Positions 46,701 to 58,800 of a DNA stretch of 64,000 bases are shown here, in pieces. The notes beneath the pieces are model-generated. The model was not told the DNA's origin. It did no database searches and saw nothing but the letters and a program-made list of their open reading frames with translations. How positions within the stretch are numbered: position 1 is the stretch's first letter; the number at the start of each line of letters is the position of its first letter. The DNA lies in NCBI RefSeq assembly GCF_042453785.1, contig NC_091675.1:7762501-7826500 (forward strand), read 5' to 3'. The stretch is from Malus domestica. Taxonomy: Eukaryota > Streptophyta > Magnoliopsida > Rosales > Rosaceae. The position numbers were made by a program, and so were the translations under genes.

Positions 46701-49407
46701 CATTCTTATGCTAGGGACTTTTTTATATGACTTTTTCCTAGGGATTTTCTCATATGAACAACCGATGGATAATTTATTAATTATAGTGCATTACAGAGGA
46801 AGCTACTATGCTTTGTTTCAATACTTTTGTGCTTCTCATAGCTTCTGCTGCATAATATTTCTTTTTCTCTAATGTTTCTAATTCAATTTTATTTGTAGGT
46901 TACAACAGTGGCTTAAAAGAAAAATTCTTGATGCTCCAGCTGAAGCTGATGCGGGACCAACAACTTCAATTAGGTGTCCTCATGGGCAACTTATGCCTGA
47001 GCAAGCCACTGGTGCTAAGAGATTGCTTGTTCCCGAGAATCTCTGGCTCTTCCTTTATAAGGATGCTTTAACAGTAAAGCCTGATGATCATTTGGGTTGT
47101 TTGCCTTTTCCTTCAGACTCTGCACAGTGTTCCCAATGCAATGATGAACTCTCTGAAGTTGCATGTATGGAGGATTCCTTAAGGTAATATAAACTTTCAC
47201 TCGTAGCGGAGAGCTGTTAAGCATGTATAATTGTGTTGACCAGTATCTTTGCTGCAGATTGGTGAGGCTCAAACAGCGCCAGAATCATGAAAAACTACTC
47301 ACGGGAAAAAGTGTGCCACTTTCTCTGCATTGCAAATATTACTTAATACCCAGTTCTTGGCTTTCAAAGTGGAAAAACTACATTACTGCAAGTGGCAAGA
47401 ATGTTTCCTCAGTGGAGAAACCTGAAACATTAGAGGGCATCATGGATTTGCTCAAGTGTGAAAAGGTAACTTAGATGTTTCCCGGAAGTGCTTCTATTGA
47501 ATATCCGGCACCTCTAATAGACTGTAATATTTTTTTGGCATGCTTTTCGACTTTATTCATGTTCATCAGTCTCATAAATGCAGTCTTTATGTAATTGAAA
47601 GCTGAATACATATTTAGTTTTACTTTGGGTGGGAGTGGGACAAACCTTACTATTGATCCAAGTTCTGTACTAATAATTGGAACTGGAAATTGTGTTGTGC
47701 ATTTAAGAACTACTGGTCCGTGTCTTCTCAATAATAGAACTATCCTGGTCCATGCAGTTCAATCTGCCTTATTTTTCTTCAGTTATTTTGTTATGCGATT
47801 ATTATAACCTCCCTCATGCCTTGTTTCAGCATTCACAACTTCTAGAAAGGCCTGTTGATCTGGTCCAGAAACGTGGTCTGATTTCCCAGAAGTCTCCTTC
47901 CGTAAGTATATGAATGTGTATTGATTGAACTTGTTGGTCCTTTTTTGTCTTTTTATCATTTGTAAAATTATTGTTTCTTATAAAAGAAGAGACTTTTCTT
48001 GTTTTTTAATTTTCACTTAATTTTGCTGATCAAAGTCGTACTTGTGAGAATGCTCTAATGTGGGAACTCTTGCTTCTTTTTTGTCATCTGTGGATTATAG
48101 GTGGATGGGTTAATATTCATTACTGAGAATGACTGGAAGTCCTTCTGTGAGGATTGGGGTGGTATTGAAGAGAAAGGCATATCTGCTGAAATAGAGTTAA
48201 GTAGTAATGAAGGAAATGATTTGGCAGGGTCCTGCGAAGGGATGCCAATGTGTGAGGAGGACCTCAGTACTCCAAATCACATAAACGGTGAAGTTGAGTC
48301 TAGACAACTTGTGATTAAGACTTGTCCTGAGGTAAAAACTAACCATTTTTAGTTTTGTTTTCGTGCCATGCATAGTGGACACTTGTTATATATCATGTTT
48401 CTTTGCTTCTTTTTAAATGTGTCTATGCTAGATGCTCCAATATCTGGAACCTTTTGGATGCGTAGTCTTCTGGTCGGATCATTAGTTAACTTATTTAAAA
48501 CCTCAAGTTGCCTTGAGATCTGTTGTCTCTCTCACTGCCTCTCTTTTAGTAATCAATTTTGTTTTTATGATGACCATAAGTGCCAGCAACATTGAATTTG
48601 CACAAAAATTGTATAAATTTCGAGTCTCATATTTAGAAATCGTAGTTACGAGATTTTCTGATTAGGTGTCTCAATTTTCCTAGATATGTGAGGACTGCAT
48701 TGGAGAAAGAGAAAGCAGGGAATTAATGCGGAAGCTCGATTATTGCAATGAGGACATATATGTATACTTTGTACATGGAAAGGAAGCTCCAAAGTCAATT
48801 CTAAAACCATCTGAAACAAATTTTGATCCAGATCGCCGAGTTTCCAAGCGCTCTCGGAAGACAAGGACTGGGGATCAAATAAGTTTGAAAGTCTCTGGTT
48901 CCACAACCATATACCAGTTGAAAATGATGATATGGGAATCTTTTGGCGTACGCTTCTTGAAGCTAACACATAGATGCGAGCATAATGCACGAGTTAATTA
49001 TTTATCAAAATTGTTTTGTTCCTATGCCATCTGATTAGTTTTAAATTATGCAGATTGTTAAGGAAAACCAGGGACTTCACAAAGGTACTCGGGTCATTGA
49101 GGATGAATCTGCTACTCTTGCAGACATGAATATATTCCCCGGGGATAGACTTTGGGTGAATGATTCAGAAATCCATGAGAACCGAGATATTGCTGGTAAT
49201 TTCATGCTGTTATTTATTCGCATTTCTTTGGTATGGTGCTTAAAAGTCATAGGAAGTGTGCAATGGTCAAGTTCAATAACCTTAAACATTCATTTTGACA
49301 ATTGTTCCACAGATGAGCTATCTGACCAGAAAATGGATGTGCAACACACCGAAGAGGGTTTTCGTGGGACGCTGTTGACAGCAAATGTTTCATCCCAAGT
49401 TGTTTAG
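43707..49407 (+). CDS. UBP26: Ubiquitin-specific protease 26 (UBP26-like H2B deubiquitinase)
   Basis: Nuclear cysteine protease; Arabidopsis UBP26 removes ubiquitin from histone H2B. Exons: 43707-43786, 43881-44477, 44601-44856, 45108-45847, 46047-46155, 46472-46650, 46899-47183, 47258-47465, 47830-47901, 48101-48331, 48684-48947, 49054-49195 and 49313-49407; all phases fit (1085 aa). The USP domain has the Cys box [35 protein letters not shown], zinc-ligand pairs CSQCGK and CESCKA, and the His box [15 protein letters not shown] with WWEFDDE. DUSP-like segments follow ([46 protein letters not shown]). A ubiquitin-like fold near the C-terminus includes [21 protein letters not shown] 5' UTR intron of about 700 bp ends at 43688. 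Intron 4 carries an RTE fragment. Confidence 0.95.
45951..46022 (+). mobile_element. 72-bp RTE 3' fragment in UBP26 intron 4, with 17-bp TSD
   Basis: The sequence ends TAGCCGACC, GCACTTAGTGGG, AAAGGCTTTG and (TTG)n, the RTE 3' terminus seen at 26873. It is flanked by the perfect direct repeat ggcttacatagtaatca (45934-45950 and 46023-46039), a clear target-site duplication. The insertion ends 24 bp before exon 5 of UBP26. Confidence 0.92.
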
Positions 49408-50382
49408 AGGCGTGATTTTTGCTAGTTAATATTTGAATGTAGTATCCATGTTTTTGTAGATACTGATAGAGGGGAGGTGACTTGAAGTTTTCAAAATTTT
49501 CAATCGGCATTTTGATGACCTGCATTGTTGAGGTTAGTTGCGTATGCATGAATGTTCCCTGTGATTTGCCTGATTAATTGGGTACTCAGTTTTGATTATT
49601 GAACGTTCTCTCTTCTTTGGCAGAAGCAGTTGTCGAAAGCATGTATAATTTAGGTCACCCCTGCCCCGTGCCTGCGGAGTGGAACTGCAATATGCTGCCA
49701 TTGCTCGCTGACACATGAGAAAAGGAGATGTGGCGTGCGCGCTGTTTCCTGGTCAGGCCTAACCACTGTGGTGGGTCATTTTTCTGTTGATAAGGATGTT
49801 ACCGTGCCTCTTTTTTGTGCTGAACAGTGCTGATAACAGTGGCGTATATTGTCGAATGTACATGTTTTTTCGAGTGTTTGGGGTTGTGATGTTTTATCTG
49901 ATAGCTAATAGCTTCCCGCTGTTGGTCACTGCACAAGTTTTATGAAGTATATTATTAAGAGTTTCATGTGTTACTTCCTCTGTTTCGACTTCCGTGTTCA
50001 TTCCTCTCATGAATCATGCACTCTCATTCGTATTCTTGGATTGCAGCAGCAAGAAAAAGAATTCGCATTCTATTTGTCTAAATTTTCCAATCACCAACCC
50101 CAAAACGCAATTTGGTTAATCAAATTTCGACAGTTGAATTGATCAAAATTAAATATCGATGAGATATTTACTGAAAACTTATCATTTCAACAATTAGAAT
50201 TTGAAAAACGATAATTTTGGCCAGTGTCATACATTATTTTTCTTCCCCATAGCTTATTCGAAACATAGTCGACGAAAATGCAGCAAATGAAACCTCCTCT
50301 GTTTTTTGCTCTGCTTCAAGACTATGTATGCATACAAAAAAGAAAGGGAAAACAGTGATATTGGAAAAAAGTTGATCAATTT
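49408..50382. other. Convergent 3' region between UBP26 and G-gamma
   Basis: 3' UTR-like sequence of UBP26 (to perhaps 49920), then AT-rich spacer and the 3' UTR of the G-gamma gene. No gene or repeat was recognised. Confidence 0.4.
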
Positions 50383-51217
50383 TCAGATCCAGCGGCTCTG
50401 ATTTTTGGTGTTGTGGGCTCCCCGGAACCACCTATCCCACCCTACTTCACCCGGTCCTTTAGTCCTGTGAACACCACAAAACAGCATGCATCAGATCACC
50501 CGTTGAACACCGATAGCGGGTGCAGATTGAACGCTGTTAACTAACTGAGCTACGACGATACTTAAAAAAGGCGGTTTGGATGGGAGTTATCTCTTACCAT
50601 GGAAGCAATGGATCAGAAGTGGATTCAACGGTAGCAATGAGACTGTATAAAATTGACAAAAATAAATATTATTAAAAAAAAAAAAAGATAGATGAGGGGT
50701 TGGAGCCGTTGGATTGAAATGTGAAAAAAAACAGATGAACAGTTGGGATTTGATTTTCTTACTCTTTGCAGACAATGGAGGATTCACCTACTGTCTCAAG
50801 GTGGTCCAGCTCTTTCTGCATATGAATCACACAACTTTTTCAAGTTTCCATAAATTCTTCCTTTTCCGTCGACGTTGGTTAGACGTTGGTTAGGTTAGTT
50901 GGTTAGGATAGCAAGCCAAGTCCAAGTCCAAATCTTGTCTCGAGGCCAGTTTAAAATATCGTCTCGAAAAAAAAAAAAATGGAATTCATTGTGAAGAATA
51001 TACTGACCTGGATGATGTCGATTTGGCTTTCGAGATGGGAAATGGAAGCAGCCAGTTTGTGCTTGCCAATGAAAGTGGGAAACTGGCCAGCTCTTGCTCT
51101 GTCTTCGAAATGACGAGGCAGCAGCGCCACTCCTCCTCCTCCTCCACCAGCACCACCATCTCCTCTTCCTGTTGCCGGAGAAGATGACGGGTTTTCTTCT
51201 TCTACTTGGCTATCCAT
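50383..51217 (-). CDS. Heterotrimeric G protein gamma subunit, type B
   Basis: Plant G-gamma, which pairs with G-beta at the plasma membrane. Exons 51217-51008, 50815-50763, 50642-50598 and 50464-50383 join in phase (129 aa). The N-terminus is acidic, then Gly-rich. The gamma-like helix is FIGKHKLAASISHLESQIDI followed by KELDHLETVGESSIVCK. The conserved DPLLP motif is followed by WTKGPGEVGWDRWFRGAH, and the protein ends NQSRWI. It has no C-terminal CaaX Cys, matching type-B subunits such as rice RGG2. The gene is convergent with UBP26 and divergent from RsmH. Confidence 0.9.
50480..50560 (-). other. tRNA-like sequence inside G-gamma intron 3
   Basis: The complement contains CGTAGCTCAGTTAGTTAACAG, a close match to a tRNA D-arm with pol III box A, then GGTGTTCAACGGG, a poor box-B-like stretch about 30 bp on. 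A full cloverleaf cannot be drawn. It may be a tRNA relic or a SINE head within a 132-bp intron. Confidence 0.35.
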
Positions 51218-52047
51218 TCACAAATTCCAACCAAAGCCTCTCTCTGTCTTTAGACCTAGAAATGATTATATTGTTGAGAGAGGGAGATGGTGAGAGAGGG
51301 AAGGTGGACCGTGGACCTATTTTTTGTTCATGATTAAAAAGCAGTGACGGGTGGACATGGAATTAAAAACATAAAGTAAATAAGAAAAGAATTAGATTAT
51401 AAAATATAAAAAAAAAGATTAATGAAAATGATCTGAAAATTTTGAGTTTTAATAATAAGAGTAAAATAAAATGTAAAGTGAATAGTAACAATATTGACAT
51501 TTTAATGTAAAAATATGATTTTTCGTTAAAGTGAACAGTATCAAAAACTTTTCATTAAAGTTCTCTGAAAAAAAAAATAAATGAAGAATTTACGATGAAT
51601 TATTATATTAAAAGGGGGAGTATGGTGTGAACAAGTTAATATAGATTTAAGTAAAGTAGTCAAGTCAAAAGAAGAAAAAATGGATTATGAGCAGAGCAGC
51701 AGACAGCCGAACATGCCAACAACCACACCACATATTTCCATCCATCCATCCATCCTCATACTATTGGTCAATTAATTTGTATGTCACCTTTGATAAATTT
51801 ATGTCGGGACACTTAAATTACGTAATTTAATAAGTATTTTTTCACGAAGAAGTAAAAAGATAATCTCTTTATTTTGATAATAGCATTAAGTAATTCAAAT
51901 CTGATAATTTTATCGAAATTTCTGGATTTGTTTGATTGATGTTGGTAATAGATAGAGGATGGATGAGTTATACTAACTAATGTAGCAACAAGTCAAAACA
52001 ACCACACAGCAGCTAGGACGCCATCTCTCACACTCCCACTCTCTCAC

Positions 52048-52078
<31 letters not shown>

Positions 52079-52835
52079 CCTCTCTCTCTCTCTCTCCCTC
52101 TCTCCCAAGTCACAAATGCTTGTGGTTGTTTAGTTTGACAGTTGACATAGCAGCTTAAGTTAGACCTATTCAAAGTGTGATGGATTTTTCAACAAATTCT
52201 ATCAGCAAAAGCAATAAGTTTTCAACCCTTTCCTTGGTTGAGTGGTATTCTAATGCTATGCAGGTGCATTAGACCGAGGATTCCAACAATCCTTTGAATT
52301 TCTTGAAATGAAAGTAAACCACAGCTCTTGGGAATACTTTTTAAACAAATTCTCCACCAGCTAAGTATCTTGGATCACTAATAAAAAGGCCATATATAAA
52401 ACTATTGCCACACAACCTTGTATTAATGATAAAAAACGCCGATATTGGTAAGTTCTTAATGAACACCCTAAAGTTTTAGAACTTACCAAAAGCTTTGAAA
52501 AACTAGCCTAACTCTAGCCCACGACAACACTAAACACTCGTATTATACGGTTTTCGTCAACTAATTGATCATGTGATATCACCGAAACTATAAATTAGTT
52601 ACAATGAGGAATCTCCATTACAAAACACCAAAATCTACGGCTCATAATCTCAAATTCCCAAACCTAACATGTAAAAAATGCAAATTCCAACCCCAAAAAT
52701 TGAATTTTACATCAAATCGAGGATTTAGGGATTCGGATTTGGGCCAATCCAGCATGCATCCCAATCCCACTTTAGGGCTACAAAATTAAAATTAAAACCG
52801 CATCAATGTGGTCACAATTTGTTTAGGAAAAGGAA
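51218..52835. other. Divergent intergenic region G-gamma / RsmH
   Basis: It holds the opposite-strand copy (about 51395-51570) of the MITE-like repeat at 42615, a short (CATC)n run at 51741-51755 and a long imperfect CT microsatellite at 52028-52107. The remainder is AT-rich. No gene is supported. Confidence 0.5.
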
Positions 52836-55451
52836 ATGGCAATAGCATCAACACTATCGTCATCAACCTCAAAGCTCTTCTCTTTCGCCTCACTATCATT
52901 CCGCCTGAGAACCCTCACAACCACCGCACGCAGCGCCAGAAGCAACTGCAGCGTCGCCAGCAAGAAAAGGAAGGAGAAGCAGGAGCTGAGGCAGAGAGTG
53001 GTGGTAAAGGAGAAGAGGAGAACGCGTTCCGATAGGGAATTCCAATCGGAAACAATTAAGCGTTATGGAGGTACCGGTACCCACATTCCGGTCATGCTTG
53101 GCGAAGTTCTGGATGTTTTCCCGGCGTCCAAGCAACTCCGGTACTTCGTCGACTGCACTGTCGGAGCTGCCGGGCATTCCTCTGCGGTCAGTAATCACTC
53201 TTCCACCTTCTTAAGTTCTTATAGCCTGTTTGGAATTCTTCCACAGAAAGCACTTCTGCTTTTGATTGAAGTGCTATTATGAACAAGTTGAAACTTTTAT
53301 GAGAAATCCAATCAGAGTGCTTTTTGGAGAAGCATTTGCTAGTGATTCATGAAGAAGTGCTTCTTAAAAAATTGCTTCGACGAGCTAGAAGCACTTCTAA
53401 GTTTGTCTGCCAAACGCAGTCTGAAGCTCTTTTGGCTGTCAGAAAGCATTTTAAGCCTTTAATTTGATGTAATTACGAGCTGGGTTTTGGGTTAATTGTT
53501 GACTACTGGCAGATAATTGAAGGGCATCCGGAAATGGAAGTGTATGTTGGGCTTGATGTCGATCCTGTGGCCCTTGAGAAGGCTCGAGCTCGGATCAATT
53601 CTGTTTTGCATGACCCGAATCCTTCGTCCGTCAAAGCTTACACCTTTTTGGAGAATTTCAGATATGTGAAGTCTCTGCTTTGTGATGTGGATGAGACACT
53701 AGTTGAAACGGGGATTGATGGGATACTGATGGATTTGGGAATGTCGTCGATGCAAGTAAATGATCCTCAAAGAGGGTTCAGTGTGCTTGCTAATGGACCT
53801 CTTGATATGAGGATGGATCCTCAGGTAAGAGTTGTTCTGGCATTTTTGTACCTAATTTAGTTGAGTGAAATGGATACTAGGAAAAAGTTGCTTTTTTATG
53901 CTCTAATTATATATTTACGAACTTTAAGAGTGCATTTGTGGTTTCGAATCTTTGAGCTGGTAGAATGTTGTTATCAACTGTGGGTGATCTTAGTGAGTCA
54001 ATCGGTTTCTTGCAATTTTCATGGTAATAGTTAAACATTTTTATCTAAAGACTCATTGGGGAGGCTTTGATGCCTCTCCATAAATGGGGGTAAGGCTAGC
54101 CGACATTCACCTCTCCCAGACCCTGCGTAAAGCGGGAGCCTTGTGCACTGGGTACGACCTTTTATGTGTTCCCGGGTCCAAAGACCAGTTTGAGGGTTGC
54201 TGATGTGATAGCTCAAATGTGATGCTTATTATAATGCCTTTTTTATCATGTGTATGAATGGCGTACCAAGGGGTAGCAATTGGTGTTGTGACCGTATTTA
54301 CATATACGTGCTTCCAGCAGGGTGGGTTATTGGTTATGCCATCAACGTAATGCATGTTTAATAAGGGCACAGTTTGGGTTTGGAATGCATTACATGTTTA
54401 GGATGGGTGTCATGCAGGCTCGTACAGATATGAATTGCCCCAATTATGTTTCCCTCGTTATATACACCCATGATTCCTGTGTTCCAACTAAAGCTCAGTT
54501 GAATTCCCTTTTCCAAATTAACATTCTCTGCCAGCACTGCTTTTGATTCATTGAAGTTCTAGGTGATAGTTTGTAGGGGGATGAAAGTTTTCGAGGAAAT
54601 ATGACGTGCATGATTTCATGTTTTTTTGTGGCTGCATCATCATTGTAAATGTTTGTTTCATTTAATTGATTGGAGTAGGGCTATGACAGGCAAGTCTGAA
54701 AGCTGAAGACATTTTGAACTCTTGGCCAGATAATGAGGTAGGCCGCATCCTGCGAGACTATGGGGAAGAAAGCAACTGGTTCTCTCTTCAAAATAGAATT
54801 GTTAGAGCCCGATCACAGGGTGGATTGCATACCACTGGCGATTTAGTAGATCTTATAAAAGGTGCAACTCCGCTGAGTCGAGGTAGGCCTTTTTGTTCTA
54901 TTGTGCCTGTACTTTAGCTTTGCATAGTATATGTCTATCAGAACCGTATTACCATTGATTGTTGCGCTCATGGATACGCAAAAAAAAAACCTTAATTATT
55001 AAGGTTGAATTCAATTGCAACAGAAGGACGGCAAGGTTGGATTAAAACGGCTACAAGGGTGTTTCAAGCTCTGAGGATAGCCGTGAACGATGAACTGAAG
55101 ACTCTGGAGGATTCTCTTTATGCTTCTTTTGACTGCCTTGCACCGGGTGGTAGGTTGGCAGTCATCTCTTTCCACAGTTTGGAGGACAGAATTGTGAAAC
55201 AAACGTTTCTAGACATCATCAACGTCAAAGACAGAGATGTTGACGTTGACATGATTGAAGAAGCAGCGGGGAAGAAAGATTTGAGAAAGATCATGAGCGA
55301 CATTGATGAAAACGAAGCATGGATCAAACAAACGGTACAGGGCTTGAGGGGAATAATTCTCACTAAGAGACCAATTACACCATCTGAAACGGAAGAGAGC
55401 CTCAACAGCCGAGCTAGAAGTGCCAAGCTTAGGGTGATTCAGAAGCTCTAG
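52836..55451 (+). CDS. RsmH/MraW-type 16S rRNA (cytosine-N4) methyltransferase, plastid
   Basis: SAM-dependent methyltransferase of the bacterial RsmH (MraW) family, which methylates C1402 of 16S rRNA. The closest plant counterpart is the chloroplast MraW-like protein CMAL of Arabidopsis. Exons 52836-53186, 53513-53824, 54690-54882 and 55024-55451 give 427 aa. A Ser/Thr/Arg-rich transit peptide comes first. Motifs: [13 protein letters not shown], the SAM loop [87 protein letters not shown] and C-terminal [11 protein letters not shown]. Exon 4 could start 3 bp later without changing the frame. Intron 1 holds a probable MITE. Confidence 0.93.
53223..53422. repeat. Probable hAT-type MITE in RsmH intron 1
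   Basis: The ends read AGCCTGTTTGGAATTC and TGCCAAACGCAGTC, which are mirrored over TGTTTGG/CCAAACG. AGAAAGCACTTCT- and AGAAGCACTTCT-type phrases lie inside each end. It fills most of the intron. No 8-bp target-site duplication could be fixed. Confidence 0.4.
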
Positions 55452-57000
55452 TCATTTGATCAATTAAGTTTGAAGCCTTAGAACTCGAAGATTTCTACAG
55501 AAATATGTACCCGTGTCTGGCGTTTTCCCAATTTTTTTTTAGATTCACATTTTATTTAAGTGGGAGCTTAAATTAGACATATAATTGTTGTTAGGAAATG
55601 TAATATTCAACAAATATGAAATATCTTACGGCCTTGATAGCTCATCGATTCCTTGCAATTTACATAAACAATTTCTCAGGGAGTTAGTGAAGAAATCTCC
55701 ATTTTTCCCAAGGAGATTTTCTCAGTTTAAATTTTATGAACGTGAGTTTAAATCTTTTGAAGAAAAGTTTGTTGTCTCGTTAAATTAAAGAATAACAAAA
55801 GGAGGGAGAGTCGGAATGAGGATCCTCTTCAGATCCTTTTTGTGAGGATTATGGAGATTCTCTAATCACATTCGTTTATCGTACATTGTATGATAAGTTT
55901 TTATCAAGTGTTGTTTATATTCAATTTTAAACAAAAAAAATTACAACAATTTCTGACCGCACGATGTATGATGAACGGACATGATTAGAATTTCCTCGGG
56001 ATCCTCACAAAAGGATCCGAAGAGGATCCTCATTCGGAGAGTCGTAGAGCGGGTATATTACCTGTTGTATACGTGTTTGATTTAGAACTGTTAAACTCTG
56101 TATACGTGTTGATTTAGAACTTATACTACCCAGTTTTAAACGGTCGGGCGGATGGAAATTTTACCATTTCGTGCGTGTAACAAACCTTATTACAAGGTTT
56201 TATAAGGAGTTAAGTCACCCTCCCCATCACCAATTGGTTTTAGGATGGATAGAACCTGTGTCACGTGACACCACCCATAACCAATTGGTTTTAAGGTGGA
56301 TAGAACCTGTTTGACACCACCAAACGCCCGAATTCATTTTCTTACAAATAATAGATTCAAAGTACTCCGTCAAAAACGTGCTAAGGATAAGTCGCGTGAT
56401 CTTCCGACAGATTCAACGAAAACACTACAACTCAGAAGTATGATACACTACACTCATCAAACTGAGATTCCATCTCGATTACCAGTTAGCTCCCCGTGGT
56501 CGATCACTCCATTACACTTAGCAAGCTTTGACAGGCCTTGACACAACAAAAACCTACAACATTATTAATGTTAGGACTCGAACTACCGACATTATAAAAT
56601 CTATATTTTATAGTTAAAACACTTAATTTGGAAAACCATGGGTAGGAGATGAGTTGCAAGAGTCAAAATTGACTTGAAAGAAAGAGCATTTGGACACTAC
56701 AAGCCCGACTGATGTTGTCATAATAAACATAAAGCCACACTTTCATGCATATAGCGTTCTAAACCAGTTCGTGTCAACAGATAGGTTTACTAGTCTCTTT
56801 ACAGGATTTTTTCGCAAAAAGCTTATTTACAACAGTGGAAACATGGAGATAAAAGCATGGCAATCTATGACAAAGTCGGTTATTCAGTAACAAAACAAAT
56901 AGCTTTCCAGGTTGTTTTCCAGATAATGACAGCTCAATGTATTAGGTTTATAGTAAACAGTGCATGTTCAATGGAGGATAGTATATAACTTACCACAATA
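55452..57000. other. Convergent region RsmH / cwf21 gene
   Basis: It includes the MULE-type MITE at 55814-56035 and a 51-bp-period duplication at about 56230-56330 (CCAATTGGTTTTAGG...GGATAGAACCTG twice). No gene is supported; ORFs here are short and AT-rich. Confidence 0.45.
55814..56035. repeat. Mutator-type MITE with perfect 9-bp TSD
   Basis: A 222-bp element with about 35-bp terminal inverted repeats starting GAATGAGGATCCTCTTC, differing by about one substitution and one indel between ends. Direct repeats of ggagagtcg (55805-55813 and 56036-56044) flank it exactly. The 9-bp duplication is the mark of Mutator-like elements. It is related to the copy near 39510. Confidence 0.9.
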
Positions 57001-58800
57001 TCAGTCTCGATGCCTGGAACGACCATCATTATGTCTGTCATTTTCGTATCTCCTCCTCTCACTTGATCTAGAATCATCATATCTTGCTCTCTTGTAATCA
57101 AGCTGTCTCTCCTTCAGTCTCCCTACTTCCTCTTTCTTCATCGACTTTTCCGTGCCTTCTACTCCCACGCTCCTCTTCAACATCCTCTCCATGCTTTCTA
57201 TAATTTTTATCATCTTCGTTATGCTTTTCACTTCCACGCCTCCTCTCATTTGATCTAGAATCATCATACTTTGCTCTCCTGTAATCCAAATCCTTATTTC
57301 CCCGTTCTTCCTCCATTTTTCCAGGTTTTCCATTTCCAAGCTCCTCTTTTTTATCCTCCACCTTTCTGTACTCATTTTCCCCTTCATCTCTTTCATGCTT
57401 CCTTCCTTTATACTCTTCATCCCTGTCATACCTTCCACGCCCTCCATGATCCTCTTCATCTCTTCCATTGCGTTTTTCACTTTTGTGCCTCCTCTCATTT
57501 GATCTAGAATCATCATATTTTGCTCTCTTGTAATCCTTATCTCTATCCACATCCTTATTTCCCCATTCTTCCTCCATTTTCCCAGGTTTATATTTCCAAG
57601 CTCCTCTTTGTTATCCTCCACCATTCTGTTCTCATTTTCCTCTTCATCTCTTCCATGCTTCCTTCCCTTATATTCTTCATCCTTGTCGTGCCTTCTACGC
57701 CCTCCATGAATCTCTTCATCTCTTCCATGCTTCCTTCCCCTGTGCTCTTCATCCTTGCTCTGTCTTCCACGCCCTACATCATCCCCTTTGTACGTTCCAT
57801 GTTTTCTCCCTCTATATTCCTGATCACCCAGAGTAGCTCTTCTACTACCCCATTGTGGTTCAATATCTTTGCTGTAAGTTTCGTCCTCAAGTTGTACAGT
57901 CACGTCATCACGCCCTCCTCTAGGCCTTACCAATCCTGAATACTGATCATCCCTGTTTGGATGATACCTGTCATCATCAATTGGATGACTTTTTTCATCA
58001 CAACTGCATTAGATCTTAACCATTTCTCTTCACGATCAGAATCTTCATCTGAATCATGCCTCCTACGAGGTTGTTTGGATTTCTCTACTTCCTTTCTGGA
58101 TCTGTCCTCAGCACCATCATCACTGTTAGCGGAATCAGAATCATATCCTTTCTACTTTTACTATGCTTCTTTTCAACCTTCTGCTTTTTTCCAACATCAG
58201 CTTCAGAATCATCTTCAACTGAGTCATGCCTCCTTTGAGGTTTTTTGAATATCTCAACTTCCTTTCTTGATCTGTCCCTCATAGCTTCATCATCACTAGT
58301 AGCTTTTTTGAATTTCTCAACTTGCTTTTTCGAACTGTCCCTCCTAGCATCATCACCGCTGGTAGAAGAATTGGAATAGTCAGTGTCATCCCTTCTGCTC
58401 CTACTATGTTTCTTAACAACCTTCTGCCTCCTGCCAACATCAGCTTCAGAATCATCTTCATCTGAATCGTGCCTCCTTTGAGGTTTTTTGAATTTCTGAA
58501 CTTTCATTTTTGCATCGTTGCTCCTGGCATCATCATCACTCGAAGCAAAATCAGAATCATCGGAGTTCTTATTTCTTCTTTTCTCATTCTTTTTTGCAAC
58601 CTTCTGTCTCTTTCCCATATCAGCTTCAGAATCATCTTCATCTAAATCATGCCTCCTTTGAGGCTTTTTGAATTTCTCAACTTTCTTTCTTGCACCGTCC
58701 CTTCTAGCATCATCATCACTCGACGCAGAATCATAATCATCGGAGTTCAACTTCCGAATCATCTTCATCACTGCTGCTACTTCCACGACGCTTGTTTTTA
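57001..58800 (-). pseudogene. Decayed charged-repeat tail of the cwf21 gene
   Basis: This continues the cwf21 gene after its first stop. The coding text is clear but changes frame repeatedly. DKNKRRGSSSSDEDDSEVEL (about 58797-58740) passes to SDDYDSASSDDDARR, then about 3-4 copies of a unit with VEKFKKPQRRHDSDEDDSEA. Next come DEKSHPIDDDRYHPNRDDQY, GLVRPRGGRDDV and repeats with YKGRKHGRDEE and RAKYDDSRSNERR, ending SSERRRYENDRHNDGRSRHR then D and a stop at 57001. I count about six frame changes (near 58800, 58745, 58155, 58030, 57580 and 57120). Confidence 0.65.

Noticed and set aside
50480-50560. A functional tRNA gene
   Set aside because: Only a box-A/D-arm match is convincing; no paired acceptor stem or good T-arm could be drawn.
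57271-58248. Plus-strand Phe/Pro/Ser/His-rich ORFs
   Set aside because: Antisense shadows of the charged repeats of the cwf21 tail.
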